Below are positions 13,363-20,637 of a stretch of 21,721 bases of DNA, piece after piece. Every line of letters begins with the position of its first letter. The stretch's first letter is position 1. Made by a program: the position numbers and the translations under genes. The stretch is from a virus, in IMG/VR virus record IMGVR_UViG_3300040809_000450, positions 1 through 21,721 of that record. The stretch is one strand, 5' to 3'. The notes beneath the pieces were generated by a model. The model made no database searches and was not told the origin of the DNA. It saw nothing but the letters and a program-made list of their open reading frames with translations.

Positions 13363-13803
13363 ATGACCAGAAAAACACTCGGGGATATTCTCTTAGAAAG
13401 CCTTAACAATAACAAGCGCACCTATTCCTATGAGGAAGAGGGCGATATGTTCTTTCCTGAATCTATCTTCCTCCATACTGTTCGGTTTGGTAGTGCTACT
13501 GTTATGGGGCGAGGTAAGGACTTAGATTATCTTACTCTCACATCAGACTTAGGAAAAGCATTCCCTTATCTATTAACACGAGACTGGGAATACACAGGAA
13601 CGGAAGAACAGTATTTAGCCAACCCACAACAGGTGGAGTTTCAGACTTTCCGCTTAGGCTGTTATAACCTTGTTGTCGTATCAAACGCTAAACATTTCCG
13701 TATGATGGTAAAAGCTAACGATCTCTGCGTTAAGCTTAAACTAGCCAACAGAAGTGATCGTATTGCGGTATTTGATTCGATCTGTGCAAAAGGAGAAATC
13801 TAA
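13363..13803 (+). CDS. Conserved phage protein of unknown function
   Basis: This 146-residue protein has an N-terminal part DILLESLNNN and a central YLTLTSDLGKAFPYLLTRDWEYTG. The C-terminal half, FRLGCYNLVVVSNAKHFRMM, is followed by ANDLCVKLKLANRSDRIAVFDSI. The 'R.G..NL.V....F....A..LC..L.L....RI.vF' pattern recurs in phage early proteins and faintly recalls the nucleotidyltransferase fold, but key catalytic Asp pairs cannot be placed. ATG 13363 follows the previous stop by 5 bases with a GGAG upstream. Confidence 0.6.
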   Translation: MTRKTLGDILLESLNNNKRTYSYEEEGDMFFPESIFLHTVRFGSATVMGRGKDLDYLTLTSDLGKAFPYLLTRDWEYTGTEEQYLANPQQVEFQTFRLGCYNLVVVSNAKHFRMMVKANDLCVKLKLANRSDRIAVFDSICAKGEI

Positions 13804-14006
13804 TGGGATTTAGTCCAAGGATGTATGAAATACACGTTTTCCTTGAAGGAGAAAACGGAGTATGGTGGTGGGAGCATATTGATACTCTTGCTGACTTAAC
13901 AGAAGCATCCGAATGGTATAATAGGTACAAAGATACAAACATGAGTGTTCGTATTATCGAAACTAAAATAGTAAAGGCTTTTGAAGATGGAAAGGAATAC
14001 ACATAA
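13803..14006 (+). CDS. Small hypothetical protein
   Basis: The product has 67 residues: MYEIHVFLEGENGVWWWEHID, then a helix LADLTEASEWYNRYKDTN and a strand MSVRIIETKIVKAFEDG. The predicted beta-alpha-beta order is that of a compact soluble domain. AAAGGAG lies 7 bases before the ATG, and the start shares its A with the preceding TAA. Unknown function. Confidence 0.65.
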   Translation: MGFSPRMYEIHVFLEGENGVWWWEHIDTLADLTEASEWYNRYKDTNMSVRIIETKIVKAFEDGKEYT

Positions 14007-14185
14007 TGAATGTAGTATGGATATTGATTTGGTTTGTTGTTGTACCAGAAAACGGGGTTAGATACTATCACCTTGGTACATACGACAATGAAACATTATG
14101 CAATGTTGGCCTAAGAGATGCTTCAGTGATGGTCAACGATAAAAATGAAACAATAGAATGTATCGGAGTAAAAATTGATGGCTAA
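14006..14185 (+). CDS. Small exported or membrane-anchored protein with two cysteines
   Basis: The protein has 59 residues, running from ATG 14006 (sharing a base with the preceding TAA, AAGGAA upstream) to TAA 14183-14185. The N-terminus [15 protein letters not shown] is a hydrophobic signal or anchor. The rest is polar and probably periplasmic, with Cys34 and Cys54 able to form a disulfide (TLCNVG and IECIG). Small phage proteins of this plan are common and unassigned. It could act at the cell envelope. Confidence 0.6.
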   Translation: MNVVWILIWFVVVPENGVRYYHLGTYDNETLCNVGLRDASVMVNDKNETIECIGVKIDG

Positions 14186-14396
14186 ACTGTATGACTTAGA
14201 ACCAATGATACTGGACTGCTGGCATGTATGCAATGACCTACAGGTAGTGTTCAGACAGATAGGTGACGGTGAACGTGAGCCTACCCATGATGAGATGATG
14301 AACACCTTAATGGGTATGCAACAACTATACGAGTGGAAGTTTGAGCAGTTGTTTAACAAGTATGAAGATGTATTTAAAGCGCAGAGAGAGGAATAG
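14178..14396 (+). CDS. Conserved small phage protein, helical
   Basis: The product is 72 residues from ATG 14178 (GGAG 9 bases upstream; a TTG one codon earlier is less likely). The pattern [21 protein letters not shown], then [26 protein letters not shown], matches a small all-helical protein widespread in phages ('LE..Im.CW.v..Dl ... N.L.G...lYe.kF...f'). Its function is not known to me. It overlaps the end of the preceding gene by 8 bases. Confidence 0.72.
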   Translation: MAKLYDLEPMILDCWHVCNDLQVVFRQIGDGEREPTHDEMMNTLMGMQQLYEWKFEQLFNKYEDVFKAQREE

Positions 14397-14400
14397 TATA

Positions 14401-14565
14401 ATGACTATTGAAGTTCGTGAAGAGTATTATCAAGTTTATTTGGATGGTCAACTCTACCACGAAGGCCGTTTTGAAGACTGTAAAGAATACGTACTACGCT
14501 CTTTAGATGACGACTGCGCAGAGTTATACAAAGTAACTGTAACAGAGGAGAAGATAATTGTTTGA
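14401..14565 (+). CDS. Small hypothetical protein
   Basis: The product is 54 residues from ATG 14401; GAGAGG lies 8-13 bases upstream, and the longer frame from 14341 only shadows the previous gene. It reads as a beta hairpin and helix: MTIEVREEYYQVYLDGQLYH, then FEDCKEYVLRSLDDD, then ELYKVTVTEEKII. It is acidic and soluble. Unknown. Confidence 0.6.
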   Translation: MTIEVREEYYQVYLDGQLYHEGRFEDCKEYVLRSLDDDCAELYKVTVTEEKIIV

Positions 14566-14740
14566 ACATCAACAAGTCTTAATACCGATTAATAGCGCAG
14601 AAGAACTCTCTATTGTATCTATCAATGGGAAGCCTGAAATAGCTATATGTGGCCCGGAAGGGGTATATCATAATACTGTAACCCCTTTGGGCAATGAGAA
14701 AGACTTACGCAACTTCATGAAGAAATGGTTTGGAGAATAA
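14558..14740 (+). CDS. Small hypothetical protein with TTG start
   Basis: The product is 60 residues. The start is TTG 14558, supported by GAGGAG 8 bases upstream and an 8-base overlap with the previous gene. No in-frame ATG occurs until the last residues (Met54), so a non-AUG start is required if the gene is real. It reads FEHQQVLIPINSAEEL, then SINGKPEIAICG, then a C-terminal NEKDLRNFMKKWFGE. Unknown function. Confidence 0.55.
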   Translation: MFEHQQVLIPINSAEELSIVSINGKPEIAICGPEGVYHNTVTPLGNEKDLRNFMKKWFGE

Positions 14741-14741
14741 T

Positions 14742-15137
14742 ATGCTTGACTCAATGACAACCAATATGAATAAAGTTTACACCAAATATCTATCAAAACC
14801 AGTTGGAAAAGACAAAGGAGTTTATACAGTGTACCATATATTTGTAGAAGGAAAACATAGAGGAATCCATCAAGGTTACGTGGGCCGTTCAAAGCTTAAT
14901 ATCACGGGAATAAAGTTTCGCTACTGGTATGAAGTAAAGGAGGCAATGTCTGAGAAATACTCTAGAAAGAAACGTCCTGTACTTACCAATATAAATAATC
15001 ACATGAAGGATATAAAGATTGTTTCATTAGCCTCTGGCTTAACCTTGGAGGAAGCAAAAGAGATGGAAAAGGCTTTGCGTCCAAATACGGGGGTATGGAA
15101 AAATAAGTTTACTTGGAACGTAAAAAAAGGAGGCTAA
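14742..15137 (+). CDS. GIY-YIG-like nuclease
   Basis: The product is 131 residues from ATG 14742 (GGAG 6 bases upstream, just inside the preceding gene; the TTG at 14730 overlaps that site). GIY-YIG landmarks appear in order: GVYTVY at 26-31, GYVGRS at 45-50, Arg60, the Glu-rich helix TLEEAKEMEKALRP at 101-114 holding the catalytic Glu candidate, and TWNVKKGG at the end. Such single-domain enzymes cut one or both DNA strands and in phages are often homing endonucleases or recombination helpers. No added DNA-binding domain is seen. Confidence 0.78.
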   Translation: MLDSMTTNMNKVYTKYLSKPVGKDKGVYTVYHIFVEGKHRGIHQGYVGRSKLNITGIKFRYWYEVKEAMSEKYSRKKRPVLTNINNHMKDIKIVSLASGLTLEEAKEMEKALRPNTGVWKNKFTWNVKKGG

Positions 15138-15138
15138 A

Positions 15139-15702
15139 ATGTATACCCGTGATGTAAAGCTAATTAAAGACTACGTATTAAACAGAGGGCCAGAGGGGGT
15201 GGTAGATGTGTTTAGCACAGTTATTGCTTCTATTCGTACAGGGTTCAAAGATCTAACTAATCTGTCAAATGACATCCGGATTAATAAACATCAATCAAAG
15301 GCTCTTTGGGGCCATAAAATTGATAGTTACTCAGGAGTTGTAGAGCTTAAAGACGAGCTTTATTCAATGTTTGAAGAGAGCGCTTCACAACAAAAAATGC
15401 TTAATACAGTACTGAGTATAAAAGGGCTAGGGCTAGCAAAGGCTAGTTTTGGATTACAAATGCTAGGTTATAATCTGGCTTGCCTCGACACTCATAACTT
15501 AAAACGACTTGGGTATTCTAGCTCTTATTTTAATAACAAAAAGAGAGTGGAAGAATATGTAAGTGTTGTACAACAAAAAGGAACAGAATACTGGTGGAAT
15601 ACTTGGTGTGAGTTAATCCCACAAACAACTGTTAACAAGAAACACTTCAAAACAGCAGAGGAAGTTTCTTATGAACACGTAATAGCAGTAAGAGGGGATT
15701 AA
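15139..15702 (+). CDS. Helix-hairpin-helix (HhH-GPD-like) DNA-binding protein
   Basis: The protein has 187 residues, with AGGAGG 6 bases upstream of ATG. Residues 92-126 contain LSIKGLGLAKASFGLQMLG followed by ACLDTHNLKRLG. This is the helix-hairpin-helix and Asp loop of the endonuclease III / OGG1 glycosylase superfamily ('PGVGRKTA ... VDTH'). The catalytic Asp is conserved (Asp117), but Ala100 occupies the Lys position of bifunctional glycosylases, with Lys101 next to it. The four-Cys iron-sulfur loop is absent. It could be a monofunctional base-excision enzyme or a non-catalytic binder of damaged or branched DNA. It directly follows the GIY-YIG nuclease. Confidence 0.62.
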   Translation: MYTRDVKLIKDYVLNRGPEGVVDVFSTVIASIRTGFKDLTNLSNDIRINKHQSKALWGHKIDSYSGVVELKDELYSMFEESASQQKMLNTVLSIKGLGLAKASFGLQMLGYNLACLDTHNLKRLGYSSSYFNNKKRVEEYVSVVQQKGTEYWWNTWCELIPQTTVNKKHFKTAEEVSYEHVIAVRGD

Positions 15703-15703
15703 C

Positions 15704-16090
15704 ATGAAAGTAGCAGCCTACTATAATCTCCATAAAAATACATTCTCTTTACAGTCACGTAACAAAGAGGACTACGGTAAAGTGATTAAACACACTGACC
15801 ATGTAATCTTGAAGAACGCAAAGTTTACAGTAAGAAGTGCTGGTAGACAAAAAGTTCTAAATGAGAATAAGAAGAACGTTCATGCTTTTGTTGTGGGCGA
15901 AGTCGTAGAAGGACTAGGTCCACAGAGGGCCACAGAGAAACACGTAAGGTACAACCCATATCGTGGCGATCGATTTACACGAACAGATACAGGAGAGGCT
16001 GTCTCTGTGGCAGACTATGTCATTCTCCGTAAAGGGGCCGACGATAAACCAATTATAGGAGCTTACTTAGAATGGGACGAGAAAGACTGA
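15704..16090 (+). CDS. Conserved phage protein of unknown function
   Basis: This 128-residue beta-rich basic protein begins with AAYYNLHKNTFSLQSR. It contains VILKNAKFTVRSAGRQKVL and the diagnostic KKNVHAFVVGEV, a pattern repeated in many phage genomes. The end (RGDRFTRTDTGEAVSVADYVI) looks like a further strand pair. It may be a nucleic-acid-binding early protein, but I know of no assigned role. ATG follows the previous TAA by one base. Confidence 0.68.
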   Translation: MKVAAYYNLHKNTFSLQSRNKEDYGKVIKHTDHVILKNAKFTVRSAGRQKVLNENKKNVHAFVVGEVVEGLGPQRATEKHVRYNPYRGDRFTRTDTGEAVSVADYVILRKGADDKPIIGAYLEWDEKD

Positions 16091-16266
16091 ACGATTGGAA
16101 ACTAATAGAAGACTTGTTTGAGGAGAGGGCTGCGATATTAGAGTATGATGCAGGTTATACTCGTTATGCCGCAGAACAATCCGCAGCTCAACAGATGGGC
16201 TATGCAAACAAAGCTGACTTAAAAATACATATCCAAAAAATAAAGGCAGAAATAGTCAATGGGTAA
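16072..16266 (+). CDS. Small helical hypothetical protein
   Basis: The product has 64 residues, overlapping the previous gene by 19 bases and the next by 8. TAGGAG lies about 9 bases upstream of ATG 16072. It is charged and helical (LIEDLFEERAAILEYDAGYTR, then AAEQSAAQQMGYANKADLKIHIQKIKAEI). Unknown. Confidence 0.6.
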   Translation: MGRERLNDWKLIEDLFEERAAILEYDAGYTRYAAEQSAAQQMGYANKADLKIHIQKIKAEIVNG

Positions 16267-16978
16267 ATTCATCTATAGAGTATACAAATCACCATCTTCA
16301 ACTATTCTAGAATACGAGGTTGATAGCTGGCAACAAGCAATAGATATCTGGTCAAACTTAAAACAATCAGGTAATTCACCGTACATAAGCTGTATAGGTG
16401 AGGAACGCAGCATGATTGTAAATAGTCAATCAGGTATACGGGAGTGGAGTGATTATCTACTAGTGAACAATTACAATCGAGTGGAGCGGAGAATTATGTT
16501 GGATATGCAAGATCAGGAGATGAACGGTATGAAAGTAGTAGAAGTAAAAGAAACAGGTAATTTCGGGTATAGCGCTTATCTAGAGCGGGAAGCCGAGGCC
16601 GAGTATCAGGCTTTAGTTAAAGAATCAAATTACACAGTAGCAGAAGAGTGTGAAAAGAAAAAAGCAATAGACTTTCACGGCAACTTCAGTAGGATGGATC
16701 AATCATCTCAAGATGAAATTATTAATCCGAAGCACTATAAGATGATTCCAAAAGAAGCTTATGATCGATTCCCCGAGGGGCTAGAATATATGGATCTTAT
16801 GGAGTATATCTTAGATAGCCATAGCGGTGTTAACTCACATCTATTGGGTCAAATCTTTAAGTATTCTTGCCGACTAGGTAAGAAGGATGCTGACCTTCAA
16901 GACGCCCGTAAGATCGAGTGGTATGCCTCTCGTCTTGTTAAATCCCTAGAGCATCAACTCATTGGCGGAGAGTTTTAA
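16259..16978 (+). CDS. DUF3310 protein (T7 gp1.7-like nucleotide kinase group)
   Basis: The protein has 239 residues. The C-terminal 155-230 region is DUF3310: INPKHYKMI, EYMDLMEYIL, HLLGQIFKYSCRLGKKD and DARKIEWYASRLV. T7 gp1.7, a dGMP/dTMP kinase, carries the same domain, so a nucleotide kinase is the best family guess. The N-terminal 70 residues form a separate small domain (FIYRVYKSPSSTILEYEVDSW), joined by an acidic helical linker (about 75-150). This looks like a fusion of two phage modules. Only a weak AAGG lies 12 bases before the ATG, so translation probably depends on coupling to the overlapping gene before it. Confidence 0.72.
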   Translation: MGKFIYRVYKSPSSTILEYEVDSWQQAIDIWSNLKQSGNSPYISCIGEERSMIVNSQSGIREWSDYLLVNNYNRVERRIMLDMQDQEMNGMKVVEVKETGNFGYSAYLEREAEAEYQALVKESNYTVAEECEKKKAIDFHGNFSRMDQSSQDEIINPKHYKMIPKEAYDRFPEGLEYMDLMEYILDSHSGVNSHLLGQIFKYSCRLGKKDADLQDARKIEWYASRLVKSLEHQLIGGEF

Positions 16979-17223
16979 TGAGTGTGTCTGGCTGGTATGA
17001 AGGGGAATACAACATTATTAACTTCCATTACGATAATGTAAAAGACCCAACACATCTTGCACAGCTATTGCTAAATCAGTTTGGTAAAGATTGCGTAGGT
17101 GTTGATCTAGAGGTTTCAGGTGAATATTCAGATGGATCCGATGCAGAAGACAACTTAGAAAAGTTGTTTGATGTATTAGATCCGCCTGAGTGGCCTGACT
17201 TTGTAGAAGGAGAATTAGTATGA
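16978..17223 (+). CDS. Acidic hypothetical protein
   Basis: The protein has 81 residues and is very acidic. An N-terminal strand region SGWYEGEYNIINFHYDNVKD is followed by a helix THLAQLLLNQFGKDCVGVDLEV and a C-terminal EDNLEKLFDVLDPPEWPDFVEGEL. Its start shares a base with the preceding TAA and GGAGAG lies 6-11 bases upstream. DNA-mimic or inhibitor roles are possible for such acidic proteins, but there is no specific evidence. Confidence 0.65.
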   Translation: MSVSGWYEGEYNIINFHYDNVKDPTHLAQLLLNQFGKDCVGVDLEVSGEYSDGSDAEDNLEKLFDVLDPPEWPDFVEGELV

Positions 17224-17435
17224 TAACCCAAGAAGATATTGATGCTATGGGCTATACCCCAAGCGATTTTGAAGCAGTAAGGAAAGATGTTGAACGGGCT
17301 TTGCATGAAGTTCAATCAGCTAAACATTGGCTAGACGAGACCGGAGACTATAATTCTGAACGGTTAAACGATGCTTATGACAATATAAAGATGGCTGAAC
17401 GACAACTATTAAGAGTATTATCGGAGGTAAACTAA
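17220..17435 (+). CDS. Helical hypothetical protein
   Basis: This 71-residue, wholly alpha-helical protein probably forms a two- or three-helix bundle (SDFEAVRKDVERALHEVQSAKHW, then SERLNDAYDNIKMAERQLLRVLSEV). An ATGA overlap joins it to the upstream gene and TAATG to the next; AAGGAGAA precedes the start. Unknown. Confidence 0.65.
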   Translation: MITQEDIDAMGYTPSDFEAVRKDVERALHEVQSAKHWLDETGDYNSERLNDAYDNIKMAERQLLRVLSEVN

Positions 17436-17602
17436 TGAAACTGTCACCTGATTCCCGTGTTATTCGTAAACTTGCTGAGTCTCTTCGAGAAAGAGACTTA
17501 GAATTAAACATTCATCGTGCCATCCACCAAGCCGCTATGGCACTGGATTTAGTACGTGATGCAGAATACCGAGTACAAGACGAATACTTAGATCAACAAT
17601 AA
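17435..17602 (+). CDS. Small helical hypothetical protein
   Basis: The protein has 55 residues from ATG 17435 to TAA 17600-17602. CGGAGG lies 8 bases upstream and the start shares a base with the preceding stop. The sequence is charged and helical (RVIRKLAESLRERDLELN, then RAIHQAAMALDLVRDAEYRVQDEY), resembling its upstream neighbour in style. Unknown. Confidence 0.6.
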   Translation: MKLSPDSRVIRKLAESLRERDLELNIHRAIHQAAMALDLVRDAEYRVQDEYLDQQ

Positions 17603-17617
17603 ATAGGAGAATATACT

Positions 17618-18082
17618 ATGCCAAATTGGTGTATGAATAGCGTACAAATTTCTGGGGACAAAGAAACTCTAGAGAAAATTAAAACAGCCGCAGATAATGA
17701 CGAACTGCTTAATTTCTTAGCCCCCTTGGGACAGGATTGGGATTATCGTGCGGCGGTAGACACTTGGGGGACTAAGTGGGACGTAAGGGAATGTTATTGT
17801 GACTGGGATGGTGAGGACACTCTTCAGCTTAGTTTCGATACTGCTTGGGGGCCACCCTTAACAGCTTATGACACAGCAGAGTCCACATTAAACTTAGACA
17901 TCACAGCAAGCTTCTACGAGCCTGGAATGTGTTTTGTAGGTGATCGAGATGATAGCTGGGAGTTTGACTTTGAGGATGAAGACTGGGCGGATGGTATCCC
18001 CCAAGAACTAATTGATGATTGGGCTCTAGACGATGAATATGACAATTGGAAACAGTGGCAAGAAGAAGAAGAAATGGAGTAA
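17618..18082 (+). CDS. YubB / DUF1281-like ferredoxin-fold protein with acidic tail
   Basis: This 154-residue protein opens with MPNWCMNSVQISGDKETLEKI, the signature of the DUF1281/YubB family found on plasmids and phages. It then has WGTKWDVRECYCDWDG and FDTAWGPPLTAYD, both typical of the family (which places a WGTKWD block before aromatic strands). The last 50 residues are extremely acidic (EFDFEDEDWADG, then EEEEME). The biochemical role of the family is unknown to me. TAGGAGAA precedes ATG. The next gene starts two bases after the stop. Confidence 0.75.
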   Translation: MPNWCMNSVQISGDKETLEKIKTAADNDELLNFLAPLGQDWDYRAAVDTWGTKWDVRECYCDWDGEDTLQLSFDTAWGPPLTAYDTAESTLNLDITASFYEPGMCFVGDRDDSWEFDFEDEDWADGIPQELIDDWALDDEYDNWKQWQEEEEME

Positions 18083-18084
18083 AT

Positions 18085-19926
18085 ATGAAATTAGTATTTG
18101 ACATTGAAGCAGATAACTTACTACCTAAGTTGACTAAGTTTCATTGTGCAGGTGCTATTGATATTGATACCGGGGCGGAATATTGGTTTCGCCCCAATCA
18201 ACTTCAAGAGTTTATTGACTTGTTAGACAGCGCAGAGGTGATTATCGCCCATAATGCCTTCGGGTATGACGTACCTGCGCTAACTAAACTAACGGGTTGG
18301 AAGCCTAAAGCAACCGTACAGTGTACTAAAGTAATGTCCCAAGTGCTTAACTATAGGCGCTTTGGATTTGGACACTCCCTAAAAAAGTGGGGAGAGTTCT
18401 TTAATGACCATAAGGGAGACTATGCTGGAGGATTCGAAACTTTTAACGAGGACATGTTTGTATATATGCAACAAGACGTCCGGCTACTTGTTAAGGTATA
18501 CAGGCATCTTATACAAGAAACTAAAAACTATATTAATGCCTCAAAATCTAAAGTTATTCTCAAGGCTTTGCGTTCAGAAATGTCAATGGATGCAATCATG
18601 GCTGAACAATGCCAGAACGGTTGGAAGTTTAACTTGGAGGGAGCTAAAGAACTTAGTGAAACAATTGATCAAAGGATGCAAGAAATTGAATCTTTTATTA
18701 ATCCGCTACTCCCAGGAAAGGCAAACGTAGTTGACCCAGACACTATAAAAGAACATGAACCAATAACGGGGAAGCGTTATGCAATCAAAAAGAAGCCAAC
18801 CTACACGAAGTCGGGAAAGCTCACAAGCCACATTAGCCGTTGGTTTGAGCTTGACTTGGGCACCACTGTTGATACTTGTCCCGTTTGGGGTGAATACTGT
18901 CGTGTTACTTTTGATACTGGCGATATTGGTAACACTGATACGGTTAAACGTTATCTTGGAACAATCGGGTGGGAGCCGGACGAATGGAACTGGAAGCGGG
19001 TTAACGGAGAGTTTATCAAAGTCTCAGCAAAACTCTCAGATAGTTCCTTGGAAGGACTCGGAGATGTAGGCCAGGCTCTTATGGAGTATTATACCTTGCG
19101 CTCTCGGAAGTCTATTCTAGAGGGTTGGTTTCAATACGTTGATGATAACTCTCGTTTACACGGCGATGTATTCAATATCGGCACCCCAACATTTCGTCAG
19201 ACCCACAAGATTATTGCGAACTTGCCGGGAGCTTACGCTACGCTTGGTAAGGAGTTCCGAAGCTTGTTTGTGTCAGAACCGGGTTATACCTTGGTTTCAG
19301 CCGACTCCGCAGCCTGTCAGTTAAGATTGTTAGCTCACTATATGGGAGACGATAAGTTTACCGATACCGTACTTAACGGAGATGTTCATCAAATGAATGC
19401 CGATATTCTAGAATGTACCCGACCTCAAGCTAAACGATTTATCTTTGCTTATCTTTACGGCGCTGGTGCTCAAAAACTTAGCGGTTATATCGGAAAGACT
19501 GTACCTCAAGCTAAAAAGGCAATGGCCAAATATAAGAAAGAACTCCCCGCTCTAGCTAGGCTCATAAACAATGTAAGTAACTTAATTGAGTCTCAGGGGT
19601 TTATCCCCGGTCTAGATGATCGTAGGATTATGCTAGATAAGTCTGAGCGGCACAAGTCTTTAAATTATCTCATTCAAGGTGCAGAGGCAGTTGTTATGAA
19701 GGCAACTGTTGTTATGATTGACGAGGAGCTTAAGAAGGCTAATATTGACTTTAAACATGTGTTGTTTTACCACGATGAACACACTGTTGAAGTTCGTGAA
19801 GATCAAGCAGAACAGACACGAGAGATAATAATGCGCTGCTTTGAAGAGGCTCCAAGGGCTTTGGGCATTGATATTATGACTTGTGGTGATTGTAACATTG
19901 GAGACAACTACTATGACGTCCATTAA
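18085..19926 (+). CDS. Family A DNA polymerase, T7 gp5-like, with 3'-5' exonuclease domain
   Basis: The product is 613 residues from ATG 18085 (GGAG 5 bases upstream; T7 gp5 has 704). The N-terminal exonuclease domain has FDIEADNLL (Asp6, Glu8), IIAHNAFGYDVPAL and YMQQDVRLL. The central TGKRYAIKKKPTYTKSG region resembles the T7 thumb insertion where thioredoxin binds. Polymerase motif A is SADSAACQLRLLAHYM (Asp407); motif B RPQAKRFIFAYLYGAG (Arg446, Lys450, Tyr458); motif C YHDEHTV (His563, Asp564, Glu565). Two unusual sites: the motif A Glu (T7 Glu480) is Gln412, and the T7 Tyr526 position is Phe454. It replicates phage DNA, presumably with the SSB at 11983 and the exonuclease at 21422. Confidence 0.95.
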   Translation: MKLVFDIEADNLLPKLTKFHCAGAIDIDTGAEYWFRPNQLQEFIDLLDSAEVIIAHNAFGYDVPALTKLTGWKPKATVQCTKVMSQVLNYRRFGFGHSLKKWGEFFNDHKGDYAGGFETFNEDMFVYMQQDVRLLVKVYRHLIQETKNYINASKSKVILKALRSEMSMDAIMAEQCQNGWKFNLEGAKELSETIDQRMQEIESFINPLLPGKANVVDPDTIKEHEPITGKRYAIKKKPTYTKSGKLTSHISRWFELDLGTTVDTCPVWGEYCRVTFDTGDIGNTDTVKRYLGTIGWEPDEWNWKRVNGEFIKVSAKLSDSSLEGLGDVGQALMEYYTLRSRKSILEGWFQYVDDNSRLHGDVFNIGTPTFRQTHKIIANLPGAYATLGKEFRSLFVSEPGYTLVSADSAACQLRLLAHYMGDDKFTDTVLNGDVHQMNADILECTRPQAKRFIFAYLYGAGAQKLSGYIGKTVPQAKKAMAKYKKELPALARLINNVSNLIESQGFIPGLDDRRIMLDKSERHKSLNYLIQGAEAVVMKATVVMIDEELKKANIDFKHVLFYHDEHTVEVREDQAEQTREIIMRCFEEAPRALGIDIMTCGDCNIGDNYYDVH

Positions 19927-20074
19927 ACCAATAGTGCCTGTTATTCGTTCTATGACAAAAGAAGAGCAACAGGCTTCAAAAGATCGTGATAAGAAGAATG
20001 GTTGGCGCAAATGTGTTAGCTGCGGCAATGCAAGTAAAGGAACTTGGTGTGGATTCTGTCTCGAAGAAGAGTGA
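19913..20074 (+). CDS. Small zinc-ribbon protein
   Basis: The product is 53 residues from ATG 19913, which has GGAG 9 bases upstream and overlaps the polymerase gene end by 14 bases. A basic helix (MTKEEQQASKDRDKKNGW) is followed by CVSCGN and CGFC, two Cys-x2-Cys knuckles about 12 residues apart, fitting a single zinc ribbon. It could bind nucleic acid or a polymerase partner. No named family. Confidence 0.65.
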   Translation: MTSIKPIVPVIRSMTKEEQQASKDRDKKNGWRKCVSCGNASKGTWCGFCLEEE

Positions 20075-20324
20075 AGAGATTAGACTTAGGATTAGGCTTA
20101 GTGTAGCTGCCTATTCTTATGAGTACAAGAATAAAAGCATTATGTCTGACGCAGAGTTTGATCGTTTATCTTACTTGGTAGATACTAACATTACTACTGG
20201 TAATCGTAAGCTGGATAACTTCTTTAAAAAACATTTCGAACCTGCTACTGGCATGTGGGTTCGAAAACACCCCGATAAAGCAGGACTAGAAAATATCTAC
20301 CATAGGATCTGGAAGGATTATTAA
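20049..20324 (+). CDS. Conserved phage protein resembling the Ia domain of NAD-dependent DNA ligase
   Basis: The frame is open from 19986. GTG 20049 is favoured because AAAGG lies 8 bases upstream; ATG 20028 is an alternative without a good site. From GTG it has 91 residues. The segment AAYSYEYKNKSIMSDAEFDRLSYLV mirrors the 'YY..d.P..sDaEYD.L...L' helix pair of the LigA Ia domain, which binds the nicotinamide half of NAD. The rest (TGNRKLDNFFKKHFEPATGMW, then HPDKAGLENIYHRI) recurs in phage genomes. No adenylation domain follows, so it is not a ligase by itself. Confidence 0.6.
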   Translation: MDSVSKKSEEIRLRIRLSVAAYSYEYKNKSIMSDAEFDRLSYLVDTNITTGNRKLDNFFKKHFEPATGMWVRKHPDKAGLENIYHRIWKDY

Positions 20325-20325
20325 T

Positions 20326-20637
20326 ATGTATATCAGCGTACAAGAAAACATCCGTATTGAGTTTGATCGCTTTTATGAGGCGATAAAATTCCACGGGCAT
20401 AATATAGACAGTGATGTGAGTGATCTCTTAAATATATTAGAGGAAAATATTATTCAAGAATATAACGGGAAAACTGACGAAATATATCAAGATGGCTGGG
20501 ATGAAGGCTATTACATTGGGCGTGACGAGGGTCATTCTGAGGGCTATTCTGAAGGTAGAGAAATAGGCCAGGATGAGGGCTTCTCAGAAGGTTTAGCAGA
20601 AGCCCTTGAAAATTGTAACTGTAAAGAGGAAGATTAA
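20326..20637 (+). CDS. Acidic protein with EG-repeat tail
   Basis: The product has 103 residues; AAGGA lies 8-12 bases before ATG. An N-terminal helical region (ENIRIEFDRFYEAIKF, then DLLNILEENIIQEY) is followed at about 56-92 by four-residue repeats of the form G-x-x-E/I: GWDEGYYIGRDEG, then HSEGYSEGREIG, then QDEGFSEGLAEAL. This is a deca-GX3-like pattern such as in Yae1/FliH-type proteins, which can form helical glycine-zipper hairpins. The end carries a C-x-C pair (ENCNCKEED). Function unknown. Confidence 0.65.
   Translation: MYISVQENIRIEFDRFYEAIKFHGHNIDSDVSDLLNILEENIIQEYNGKTDEIYQDGWDEGYYIGRDEGHSEGYSEGREIGQDEGFSEGLAEALENCNCKEED

Noticed and set aside
14396-14407. TATAATGACTAT before the 14401 gene as another promoter copy
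   Set aside because: Only the short core matches and it includes the start codon itself; the upstream ACCC block is missing.
18404-19324. Plus-strand alternative frames inside the DNA polymerase gene
   Set aside because: They overlap conserved polymerase motifs in a different frame and have no initiation signals.
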